Source: Rosistilla carotiformis (lineage in GTDB: Bacteria > Planctomycetota > Planctomycetia > Pirellulales > Pirellulaceae). From it: a DNA stretch of 64,000 nucleotides. The translations under genes were made by a program, and so were the position numbers. Below, piece by piece: positions 1 to 6,759 of the stretch (the first letter of the stretch is position 1; every line of letters begins with the position of its first letter). Where the stretch lies: assembly GCF_007753095.1 (NCBI RefSeq), contig NZ_CP036348.1, positions 2,232,001 through 2,296,000 of the forward strand. Reading direction: 5' to 3'. Below the pieces are notes generated by a model that searched no databases, was not told the origin of the DNA, and saw only the letters and a list, made by a program, of their open reading frames with translations.

Positions 1-409
1 CCTTGATGAGCCCCGTGAGTAGCTGAAACGCTTGACGATCTTTGGGAAATTCGTTTCCGGTTACGAGTCGTACAATGACGATCCATTTGCTTTCAGCCTT
101 TAGTTTGTCAACGTGATTGTCTGTGTAAGAACGCCCCAGATTACGTGCTGCGTAATCGTAGATGTAGGCCTCGGCGGCCATACCAGCAAACACGATTGCT
201 GAGACAGCCGAGTCGTGAATGACGTCGGAAAGCTCTGCAAGTTCTGGGCCTGCGTCATCCAGTTCTTCGCGGGTTATGTTTCCGTCTCTCCGCAATTCGA
301 CGTCACGCGCCAACGCAGTTTCCATGTTCGCGACATGCGACTGGGCAAGGCGACTGTAGTAGACGGCGTTGCACCATCGCATTCCCGGAATCGCTTGGTC
401 TTCAGTCAT
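1..409 (-). CDS. Hypothetical protein, partial (C-terminus outside window)
   Basis: The minus strand reads openly from an ATG at 409 down to base 1, giving at least 136 residues with no stop, so the gene runs off the window. The product looks soluble and mostly helical, with an acidic N-terminal half and the segment AAEAYIYDYAARNLG. Helical proteins of this look occur among HEPN-like and abortive-infection families, but I see no diagnostic RxxxxH motif in the visible part. No function is assigned. It lies in the same direction as the next minus-strand gene (521-1006), separated by about 110 bases. Confidence 0.6.
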   Translation of the reverse strand, partial: MTEDQAIPGMRWCNAVYYSRLAQSHVANMETALARDVELRRDGNITREELDDAGPELAELSDVIHDSAVSAIVFAGMAAEAYIYDYAARNLGRSYTDNHVDKLKAESKWIVIVRLVTGNEFPKDRQAFQLLTGLIK

Positions 410-520
410 AGGTAGCCCAAATAACGGCAGCCGTCACCGGGCACGGAGAGACGACTGTCCACTTGAAAAAAACTGCAAGCCGTGCTCCGTGTGCACGGCA
501 TGGTTCCGCACCTTTGTACG

Positions 521-1006
521 CTACGCGCGCACTTCGAGTTGCGCACGCTCCAGCGCTTCGTCTAAGGTTTGATGCACGCCGCCCGATCCGTAAAGATCAA
601 ACATTAAGCGAGCCCTGGGAATCGCATCGGCGTTGACAAAGAAACCGCCGTTGCCATCAACCTCAGGCATTGGAAGCAAGTATCGGCCACCATCAACTAG
701 AACCGACCGTGATTCGTCAACGATGACGCCGCGATAGCGTACGCAAGTAAGACGTGCCGTAGCAGTGGGGGCGGGAAAGTTCTGGACCCATGGTTCATCG
801 AAAGAATCGCCATCGCTTGCACCAAAAACGAGCGTTATGTCAACGTCTGGCTTGTATACAGCTACGTAATGGTGACTGATCGGTCTCAAGTATGGACCGT
901 CGGTATCCGTGCCGTATTCCCAACCGTGAGTCGTATGGGTTTCCATTTTGTGCCAATCGTCGGAGTGCGATGCTGACACGATGTTGAGAATTTCGTCGAG
1001 TGTCAT
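521..1006 (-). CDS. Hypothetical protein
   Basis: A 161-residue soluble protein starting MTLDEILNIVSASHSDDW. It has no signal peptide or membrane segment. Charged and aromatic residues are spread evenly and codon use resembles the neighbouring coding regions, which supports a real gene. I do not recognise the family. It may share a transcript with the partial gene downstream on the same strand. The region upstream, toward 1071-1097, holds an inverted repeat that could be a regulatory site. Confidence 0.6.
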   Translation of the reverse strand: MTLDEILNIVSASHSDDWHKMETHTTHGWEYGTDTDGPYLRPISHHYVAVYKPDVDITLVFGASDGDSFDEPWVQNFPAPTATARLTCVRYRGVIVDESRSVLVDGGRYLLPMPEVDGNGGFFVNADAIPRARLMFDLYGSGGVHQTLDEALERAQLEVRA

Positions 1007-1070
1007 TTGTGTTGTACGCTCAAGGTAGATTTCAGTAGCGGAACTATGTTTCTCACCGGTCGGCCCGGTT

Positions 1071-1097
1071 GAGAATAGGTTTTACGGGCTTATTCTC
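1071..1097. repeat. Short inverted repeat between divergent genes
   Basis: GAGAATA at 1071-1077 pairs with TATTCTC at 1091-1097 across a 13-base loop, with partial GC-rich extension on both sides. It sits upstream of the minus-strand gene ending at 521 and of the plus-strand HTH gene at 1289, so it could be an operator or a weak terminator. The rest of 1100-1288 is GC-rich and shows no convincing gene. Confidence 0.35.
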
Positions 1098-1288
1098 GCC
1101 GGTTACCCCCCCGTTTGCAACTCCTGGGCGCACTGGTGGTGCCGCCGCCCACTAGCACAAGCTTTTTCATGGCGTTGGGTCGATTCTCCCGCCGCCCCTC
1201 CCGCTTCGGACCTGCTGGGAAATTCCCCGGCCCCGAATCGACCGGGTAGGATTCTTTGCGTTGAAACATCGCTTATCGGGGGATACGG

Positions 1289-1654
1289 ATGCCGGAATTT
1301 GTTCTGTCGCTGCGCCAACTTGTCGCTTCGGGAACGTCGATCGAATCTGCAGCTGCTTCAGTTGGAGTAAGTAAATCGACCGCCCATCGAATGCTCCAGC
1401 TTTGGGGCATGGGGGGCAAGAAACGTCGCCTGAATCGGCGTCTTTCCGACGAGCAACGTCAGAAGATCGGCGAGCTGCTGTCGATCGGCCTTTCGCATCG
1501 GGAAGTCTCGCGCCGAGTGGCGTGTGATCACCGGACCGTGGCTCGATACAGCGATGTCGTCTCGTATTCATTTTGCCGACCGCGTCGCTGTTGCTCATGC
1601 GGCTATCGCGTTACCACCTCGGAATGTCTCGTATGCTTGGCACGTGTCGCGTAG
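1289..1654 (+). CDS. Helix-turn-helix protein, transposase-like DNA-binding domain
   Basis: The ORF starts at an ATG preceded by a GGGGGA ribosome site. The first 90 residues form two helix-turn-helix units. The first contains ESAAASVGVSKSTAHRML and the second SHREVSRRVACDHRTVARY, the pattern of IS30/IS481-type transposase and resolvase HTH domains. The last 25 residues are Cys/Arg-rich and lack any catalytic domain, and they overlap the next gene, so the protein may be a stand-alone regulator or the remnant of a transposase N-terminus. It is followed in the same direction by two lipoproteins. Confidence 0.55.
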   Translation: MPEFVLSLRQLVASGTSIESAAASVGVSKSTAHRMLQLWGMGGKKRRLNRRLSDEQRQKIGELLSIGLSHREVSRRVACDHRTVARYSDVVSYSFCRPRRCCSCGYRVTTSECLVCLARVA

Positions 1655-2247
1655 CTGGATTTGGCGTCTGTCTGATTTTGTTGTGTCTGCCCGGATGCAA
1701 CGGAGCACTCGAACCAGTTCCCGCTACGCAACCTGTGCCACCGCCGGCGGCGGAGATCCCGGTCGCTAACCTTCCCGTCGATCTGCGGGAATGGAACTGG
1801 ACCAATCGCCTCGGCATCGGTTCGTGTGCCCACGCGTCGTTTGTCTACCACCTGCGTTGGCAGAACCAATTAGAGTTGGCCGAGCGATGGCGGGCCACGC
1901 ATTCGGGGGGCGAATCGGCAACATCAATGCAGCGAGCCGTCCGAGCGGAGGGGCTGCCATTTAACGCGACGACAACCGCGGATCCCGCATTCCTCGACTG
2001 GGCAAGCCGCACCCGTCGCGGTGCGATCATCTGGTTCTTCAAGGATCACGCCGTTCACTTCTGCGGCTGGGCGACGGTGGACGGAATCGAGTACGCGATC
2101 CTCTGCGACAACAACCGCATCGAACGCTACCTCCGCGTGGAACGATCCGAGTTTCTGCGGCGCTGGAAACAATACGACGGGTTCGCGCTCAGTACCACAT
2201 TCTCGCCGGTACCGCCTACCCTATTCCCTGCTTTTGAAAGTGTCTGA
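1624..2247 (+). CDS. Lipoprotein with papain/C39-like cysteine peptidase domain
   Basis: I take the start at ATG 1624 because it places a hydrophobic signal directly before the lipobox LPGC (Cys25); an earlier in-frame start at 1573 adds 17 residues. A Pro-rich linker precedes the domain. Candidate catalytic residues are Cys68 in GIGSCAHAS, His145 in DHAVHFCGW and Asp/Asn162-164 in CDNN, the Cys-His-Asn/Asp order of papain-like and C39 peptidases. The role may be cleavage of a peptide or of peptidoglycan outside the cytoplasm, but no substrate can be named. The stop overlaps the start of the next lipoprotein gene (TGATG), indicating translational coupling. Confidence 0.6.
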   Translation: MSRMLGTCRVAGFGVCLILLCLPGCNGALEPVPATQPVPPPAAEIPVANLPVDLREWNWTNRLGIGSCAHASFVYHLRWQNQLELAERWRATHSGGESATSMQRAVRAEGLPFNATTTADPAFLDWASRTRRGAIIWFFKDHAVHFCGWATVDGIEYAILCDNNRIERYLRVERSEFLRRWKQYDGFALSTTFSPVPPTLFPAFESV

Positions 2248-2495
2248 TGCACCCCAAACGCAATTTGTTCTGTCTCTGCTTTTTGCTTGTCGCCGCGTTG
2301 GTGCCGGTGATGAGCGGATGCGATGCCCAACAGCCGCTCCAGCATCACCAGCAACAGCCCGGTTGGAACGTCGATGTAAACGGAGCGGGTTGGAACGTGG
2401 ATATCAACGGCCCATTGCCGCAAACGAAACCCATGCTTTCCAAACGTCAGGCCGGGGCCCGGGGGCTGATCACTTCTTCAAGCGGGAGCGGCTGA
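2247..2495 (+). CDS. Small lipoprotein
   Basis: An 82-residue protein with a hydrophobic signal ending in the lipobox VMSGC, followed by a Gln/His stretch and a duplicated short motif (GWNVDVNG and GWNVDING). The mature part has no recognisable domain and ends in a Ser/Gly tail. Its ATG overlaps the stop of the peptidase-like lipoprotein, so the pair is probably cotranslated and acts at the same envelope site. Function unknown. Confidence 0.6.
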   Translation: MHPKRNLFCLCFLLVAALVPVMSGCDAQQPLQHHQQQPGWNVDVNGAGWNVDINGPLPQTKPMLSKRQAGARGLITSSSGSG

Positions 2496-2503
2496 GGAGA
2501 TGG

Positions 2504-2558
2504 TAACCCGACGCGTAAGCGAGGAATTCACGCGGAGCCTCGTTTGCGCGTCGGGTTA
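2504..2558. repeat. REP-like palindrome with 21-bp stem
   Basis: Arms at 2504-2524 and 2538-2558 pair over 21 positions; the only two differences are G-U-compatible. The arm contains AACCCGACGCG followed by TAAGCGAGG. Its length and GC-rich design resemble the dispersed extragenic palindromes of planctomycete genomes, or a strong transcript end for the lipoprotein operon. There is no T-run after it. Confidence 0.5.
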
Positions 2559-2680
2559 TCGAGAGTGCCTGTACCTGGGCACGGATTAGCCCTGGTAGAG
2601 AGCGGATCGGATTCAAGCAGGGCACGCTTGCTTCTGCTTCGAAGACGCGCGATCTTGTCCCAGTCGGTCGAGGCCAATAA

Positions 2681-2720
2681 AAAACACCGCCTAAAACTTC
2701 ATGTTTCAGGCGGTGTTTTT
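2681..2720 (+). terminator. Rho-independent terminator
   Basis: An AACACCGCC arm pairs with GGCGGTGTT around a short loop, and the second arm is followed by a run of T. A-rich sequence on the other side means it could also act on the minus strand. It separates the lipoprotein genes from the recombinase. Between it and 2872 I see no gene. Confidence 0.7.
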
Positions 2721-2872
2721 AAAAAAGCGGAGGACACGGGATTCTAAAATCTGCTCGCCGTAAGTGATTGCCAAACAAGCACTTGCAGCCGCAAGGTGTT
2801 CTGTGTCAATGACTTACGGTTTTCGTTTGTTGTCAGCTGTAGTCACGTGTTCTCACCCGTAGGCAGGTTCTA

Positions 2873-2887
2873 TGGCACAGTGTGCCA
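2873..2887. promoter_or_regulatory. Perfect short palindrome upstream of recombinase
   Basis: TGGCAC-AGT-GTGCCA is a perfect 6+6 palindrome with a 3-base centre, lying 37 bases before the recombinase start. It could be an autoregulatory operator or part of the attachment site used by the recombinase. Neither can be decided from sequence alone. Confidence 0.35.
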
Positions 2888-2923
2888 AGATTGGATTGCC
2901 GGGTCTCATTGAGTGAGACTGTG

Positions 2924-4858
2924 ATGAGTGACTACATAAACCCGGCCCTTCGACCGCGACGCGGATCGACATTGAAGGTGCTAACCATTGAACGAATTAG
3001 TACCGAGCACCAAGACGAACGAGCCCTCGATGATCAACGGGCAAAGTCGAAACGCCTCGTTACCGACCAGTTCGATGGCAAGATTGACTGGAAGAGTATT
3101 TCAAGCCGCGGTAGCGGCGAGGTCATCGACCGCGACTCTTACCGCGAGATGGAGGATTTGATCGATACGGGTTGGCCCGATTTGATCGTCGTTGAAGACC
3201 TTGGGCGAATTTGCCGTCGGCTTGACGCTCTTCGAATTTGCGAACTCTGTGAAGACTTCGAAACCAGGTTGATCGCCATCAACGACCACGTCGATACGTT
3301 CAAGTCTGATTGGAAGACGTCCGCGATGTTTTCCACGCTGCACCACGAGCGGCATAACCAGGATACTTCCGATCGAATCAAGCGGACTTTTCGCAATCGA
3401 TTCTCGGAAGGCTCGATTTTGGTTGTCTTGCCCTACGGTTATGTTCGTGCTGAAGGAGCCAAGAACGACAACGACCTTTCGAAAGACCCGGATGCAGAGA
3501 AGGTTTACAACCGTTGGTTCGAGATGCTTGACGATGGCGCCTCGTATTCTGAAATCGCTGATTGGCTCAACGACCAGCGGGTCCCAACGGGGCCTGGGTG
3601 CCGCCTAGAAACTTGGTCACCCGCTATGGTTTCACGCATCACTCATAATACGCTTTTAAAAGGTTTTCGGCGTTGGAATCGCCGCGTATCAAAGCGAAAC
3701 AATCGGACCGGTAAGCGGCGTTCGGTGACCGCGTCAGAAAAGGATCACTTGACGCGGCAATGTGAGCATTTAGCGTTCATCGAACCGACTCGGTATGATC
3801 GCATTTTGCGCAAGATCGATCGCAAGAATGCCAAGTATCGTCGTGGAAAGCAGCATGCAAAGGACAAACGCGAGGGAATGCCCCGTTCACGAACGGTCTG
3901 GCCAGGTCAGAGTATGTACTGCGGAATTTGCGGTCGCGTTCTGTATTACGGGGCTCATGGCCAATCTCAGAATCTGATGTGTAAGGGAGCGATCGAATAC
4001 AAATGCTGGAACGGAGCGAGTGCCAATGGCCGGGATACGTCTCGGCGGATTTGTGAATCGGTTATAGAACTGGTTAAAAAGCTTCCAGAATTTGACGAAG
4101 TGCTGATGAATGAAGTCGAGAACCAAGTTCAACAGTTAAACGAAAATGCAGGAGGACGTCTTCAAGAAACACGTCGTGATCTAATTCGTGTCGAGCGGGA
4201 AATAGAGAGCGTTCTCACTTTTATTCGCTCCGGCAGTAGGTCTCGCGCGGTAGAGGTCGACTTGGTTCGGCTTGAAAGTCGCCAGGCTGACTTAACGGAT
4301 GAGCTCCAGTCACTGCAAGAGTCGTCGCAAAGCAACATCGTGGTGCCATCTGTCGATGAAATTCGATCACGGGCTATCGATATTTTCAAATCGAGCCTTC
4401 CAGATCCTCAATTTGGTCGTCTTATGAATCAGTTCATCGAAGACCTTGTCGTTCTCCCGGTTCAATTGATTGATGGTGGCAGGGTCGGCTTGCGAGCCAC
4501 TTTCACAGTTAACTTGCTTTCTCTGATCGAAGGCGAACCATTGTCGAAGATGCTCGACGTCGATGTGATGAAGCACCACCGGACAGTCGACCTCTTTGAA
4601 GTACCTCAACGAGTCAAGTTTATGGCCGAAGTTGCCCGACAAAGCAAACTGAACGGCGAATCCGGACCTGAGCTGACCGAACGTGAGATTGCGGAGCGTC
4701 TCAAAATCACGCAGCCTGCGGTGCAGCGTGCAAAGCGTCTCTATCGCGAAATACGTCAGCGTGGACTCGACGATCCATATCAGGTTCTGACGGCCCCGCC
4801 AGCGGAAGGTAAGCTACGCCGACATTTACATCCTCGCTATCGATTTGACCCACTTTAG
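2924..4858 (+). CDS. Large serine recombinase
   Basis: A 644-residue protein that would catalyse site-specific integration and excision through a Ser-DNA link. The N-terminal resolvase domain has the nucleophile Ser26 in TIERISTEHQ. A recombinase domain follows (roughly 150-270), then a zinc ribbon from about 332 with CGICG and a second Cys pair, a long coiled coil (about 400-480) and a C-terminal HTH (EREIAERLKITQPAVQRAKR). This is the usual architecture of large serine integrases. I prefer ATG 2924 over an in-frame GTG at 2882 because it starts just before the conserved domain. It may be the integrase of the gene run that follows, although no att duplication was found by eye. Confidence 0.9.
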   Translation: MSDYINPALRPRRGSTLKVLTIERISTEHQDERALDDQRAKSKRLVTDQFDGKIDWKSISSRGSGEVIDRDSYREMEDLIDTGWPDLIVVEDLGRICRRLDALRICELCEDFETRLIAINDHVDTFKSDWKTSAMFSTLHHERHNQDTSDRIKRTFRNRFSEGSILVVLPYGYVRAEGAKNDNDLSKDPDAEKVYNRWFEMLDDGASYSEIADWLNDQRVPTGPGCRLETWSPAMVSRITHNTLLKGFRRWNRRVSKRNNRTGKRRSVTASEKDHLTRQCEHLAFIEPTRYDRILRKIDRKNAKYRRGKQHAKDKREGMPRSRTVWPGQSMYCGICGRVLYYGAHGQSQNLMCKGAIEYKCWNGASANGRDTSRRICESVIELVKKLPEFDEVLMNEVENQVQQLNENAGGRLQETRRDLIRVEREIESVLTFIRSGSRSRAVEVDLVRLESRQADLTDELQSLQESSQSNIVVPSVDEIRSRAIDIFKSSLPDPQFGRLMNQFIEDLVVLPVQLIDGGRVGLRATFTVNLLSLIEGEPLSKMLDVDVMKHHRTVDLFEVPQRVKFMAEVARQSKLNGESGPELTEREIAERLKITQPAVQRAKRLYREIRQRGLDDPYQVLTAPPAEGKLRRHLHPRYRFDPL

Positions 4859-4895
4859 CAGGCGAGGAAACCTTCCAACCCGCTTCATATTTTAT

Positions 4896-4925
4896 GCCCC
4901 GCTGGTCATTGGCCGCGGGGTTTTT
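4896..4925 (+). terminator. Rho-independent terminator after recombinase
   Basis: CCCCGC pairs with GCGGGG and is followed by TTTTT. It lies 38 bases past the recombinase stop and separates it from the small-gene run beginning at 4948. Confidence 0.75.
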
Positions 4926-4947
4926 CATGCGCTAACACGGAAACAAG

Positions 4948-5088
4948 ATGAAAGACCGACCAAAAGCTGCATCACGGGATCGTGGATCGATCCTTCGCAA
5001 AATCTTGCGCTTGGTGGCTCGGCGAATTGCCGAGGAGATCGCTGCCAAATCAGATGCGAGCAAGACCAAGAGCGAAATTACCAGATAA
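4948..5088 (+). CDS. Small basic hypothetical protein
   Basis: A 46-residue reading frame from ATG to TAA with many Arg and Lys and an amphipathic helix (LRKILRLVARRIAEEIAA). It is the first possible gene after the recombinase terminator, in the direction of the Ubl cassette genes. Length alone gives weak support; the helix-like composition suggests coding. No family recognised. Confidence 0.35.
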   Translation: MKDRPKAASRDRGSILRKILRLVARRIAEEIAAKSDASKTKSEITR

Positions 5089-5103
5089 TGCGTGGCATAT
5101 TCC

Positions 5104-5208
5104 ATGAATGGCCGCTTCTTGTTTGGGCGTCGCCGATGGATCCAAATTGAAGCCCAGAACGCGTCATATATAGACAGAGAAATCAATCAGCATCCTCAAT
5201 TTATCTAA
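5104..5208 (+). CDS. Small hypothetical protein
   Basis: A 34-residue frame beginning MNGRFLFGRRRWIQ and ending before the strong ribosome site of the next gene. It is basic at the start and polar at the end. An overlapping alternative frame of 20 codons begins at 5088, directly at the stop of the preceding small gene. Support is limited to its position within a dense gene run. Confidence 0.3.
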   Translation: MNGRFLFGRRRWIQIEAQNASYIDREINQHPQFI

Positions 5209-5243
5209 CTCTTTACCAGGAAAAGGAGGTGCCTATCGCTTAC

Positions 5244-5474
5244 ATGTTCATGGTGGCTATTAGCGGCGCACTGCTTGTTGCTGTGCTCGCCTTGGCCCGA
5301 GAGCGTCGACTGCGACTCGGCCTGCAAGCCATTTTGAATCGAATTCTCGAACAATGGAGGCAACATGCCAAAACTGAAGACGGTCCTGGTCGTGGCCATC
5401 GTCAGCCTCGCCGCAGGCGGATGTCGGGACGACGAAAACAGACGACTTGCCGAAATGGCGGAAAGGAATCTTGA
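5244..5474 (+). CDS. Small membrane protein
   Basis: The strong ribosome site AAAAGGAGGT at 5221-5230 decides the start at ATG 5244. The first 18 residues form one membrane segment (MFMVAISGALLVAVLALA), followed by a basic region. The frame runs 110 bases into the next gene, so its real C-terminus may be shorter or the overlap genuine. Function unknown. It adjoins another membrane-anchored protein at the head of the operon. Confidence 0.45.
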   Translation: MFMVAISGALLVAVLALARERRLRLGLQAILNRILEQWRQHAKTEDGPGRGHRQPRRRRMSGRRKQTTCRNGGKES

Positions 5475-5934
5475 GCGACAAGCTCAGCAGGAGATTCGCA
5501 ACACGGAGTTGCAACGCCAAATCGCTGAAGGAACCAAGCGGCTCGTCGAAGCCGATGCCGCCGCACGCGAGGACATGATCGGTCTGCATCGCGATGTTCA
5601 GTCGGAACGTTCTGAACTCGGGAGGCAACGAGACTTGCTGGAACATGACCGCCGTGATGTTGCCAACTCAAGAAATCGAGCCCCGGTGATTGCGGAAGCC
5701 ATCAAAGCCGTTGGTTTGATGCTTGCATGTACCGTTCCGCTATTAATCGCTTGGCAAGTTCTACGCCGCAGTGACCAGGCGGATGAGAACATGGCAATTG
5801 CCGAACTTCTGCTCGCAGAAATCAATTCGCCGACTCCAAAGCTGATCACGATTCATGACCGCACTGATCGCGACAGGTCCGAAGAACTTCCACGGATTGG
5901 CGACAGACCGACAAGTCAAAGCGATCGCAACTAG
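5365..5934 (+). CDS. Coiled-coil lipoprotein/membrane protein
   Basis: A 189-residue protein with GGAGG upstream of its ATG. The N-terminus has a signal and a lipobox-like AAGGC (Cys20). Residues 25-105 are a charged heptad-rich coiled coil, 108-130 form a membrane segment (AIKAVGLMLACTVPLLIAW), and the tail is hydrophilic. This topology would anchor a stalk at the membrane. It stands immediately before the DUF1257 gene (31 bases between them), suggesting cotranscription with the Ycf35/Ycf46 pair. No known family. Confidence 0.55.
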   Translation: MPKLKTVLVVAIVSLAAGGCRDDENRRLAEMAERNLERQAQQEIRNTELQRQIAEGTKRLVEADAAAREDMIGLHRDVQSERSELGRQRDLLEHDRRDVANSRNRAPVIAEAIKAVGLMLACTVPLLIAWQVLRRSDQADENMAIAELLLAEINSPTPKLITIHDRTDRDRSEELPRIGDRPTSQSDRN

Positions 5935-5965
5935 TTCATTCAACTATTTCCACAAAGGAGAATCT

Positions 5966-6334
5966 ATGTCACACGTTGTGACGATTGAGGCACAGGTGCG
6001 TGATCCAGAGGCATTACGGTCATCGTGCCGTCGCCTTGGCCTTGACGCACCGGTGCATCAAACCATCAAGCTGTTCACCGCCGAGGCAACTGGACATTGC
6101 GTCCAGCTCCCTCGATGGCGTTACCCCGTTGTCTGCGATACCGACAGCGGCGTGATTCACTACGACAACTACGGAGGTCATTGGGGTGAACAATCCGAGC
6201 TCGACAGATTGGTCCAAAGATACGCGGTGGAGAAAACGGTCATTGAGTCTCGGAAACAGGGATACACGGTGACCGAGCACACTCTCGCGAATGGATCGAT
6301 CAAGCTGAGCGTCCAAGTTGGAGGTGCAAATTGA
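5966..6334 (+). CDS. DUF1257 (Ycf35) family protein
   Basis: A 122-residue protein starting MSHVVTIEAQVRDPEALRSS with AAAGGAG before its ATG. It shows the hallmarks of DUF1257/Ycf35: an N-terminal VTIxxQVRD strand, LPRWRYPVVCD, a YDNYGGHWG segment, the helix RLVQRYAVEKTVIE and a closing GSIKLSVQVGG. Ycf35 is encoded by red-algal plastids and cyanobacteria and has no established biochemical role. The next gene starts on a TTG overlapping its TGA stop, so the two are translationally coupled. Its linkage to a Ycf46-like ATPase gene nearby is notable. Confidence 0.85.
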   Translation: MSHVVTIEAQVRDPEALRSSCRRLGLDAPVHQTIKLFTAEATGHCVQLPRWRYPVVCDTDSGVIHYDNYGGHWGEQSELDRLVQRYAVEKTVIESRKQGYTVTEHTLANGSIKLSVQVGGAN

Positions 6335-6525
6335 AAATAATCAACATCGTCATCTCTCCGAGTGGCGTGACCAAGATCGAGACGGTCGGTTTTGTCGGTA
6401 GCGAGTGCCGCGTCGCTAGTCAGTTTCTTGAAACGGCACTGGGGAGACGAGCTTCGGAGCGACTCACCACGGAATTCCATTCCTCTCAGTCCAGCAATAA
6501 CACTCAAACACAAAAAGAAGGATGA
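6331..6525 (+). CDS. DUF2997 family protein
   Basis: A 64-residue protein starting on TTG that overlaps the upstream stop. MKIINIVISPSGVTKIETVGF and GSECRVASQFLETALG match DUF2997, a small family of unknown function usually found beside DUF1257. The C-terminus is polar and probably disordered. The stop overlaps the next start (ATGA). Confidence 0.75.
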   Translation: MKIINIVISPSGVTKIETVGFVGSECRVASQFLETALGRRASERLTTEFHSSQSSNNTQTQKEG

Positions 6526-6734
6526 CCGCCCGCGAGTTGCATCACCAGCGTCCTGGTGAAATGCCCTGGCAGCGGCTAGCCCGTCGTTCGCAAAGCCGAA
6601 TGGCGAATCTCGCGAAGCGATGGCTCAAAATGGTTGCCGTCGAGCACATGACGTCCACCCTGCTGGCAGAACGTGACCCAAACGGCGAAATCTCGTCTTG
6701 GATGTGGGCGATCAACGACCTGCTGGCATCCTGA
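6522..6734 (+). CDS. Small hypothetical protein
   Basis: A 70-residue basic helical protein whose ATG overlaps the stop of the DUF2997 gene. It has three Trp and many Arg, with no signal or membrane segment. It sits between DUF2997 and the AAA+ ATPase and is probably a partner of one of them. Family not recognised. Confidence 0.5.
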   Translation: MTARELHHQRPGEMPWQRLARRSQSRMANLAKRWLKMVAVEHMTSTLLAERDPNGEISSWMWAINDLLAS

Positions 6735-6759
6735 ATTTCATTCTTAACAAGGAGAATCT

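Noticed and set aside
1103-1318. Minus-strand ORF overlapping the HTH gene start
   Set aside because: Low-complexity Arg/Gly composition, no ribosome site, and overlap with a better-supported gene.
1167-1598. Minus-strand ORF of 143 codons opposite the HTH gene
   Set aside because: Mirror of the plus-strand HTH coding frame with random-looking composition.
2725-2800. tRNA-like anticodon-arm sequence (GGGATTCTAAAATCTGC) near the recombinase
   Set aside because: No complete cloverleaf could be drawn and the putative anticodon would be CTA. Treated as chance similarity.
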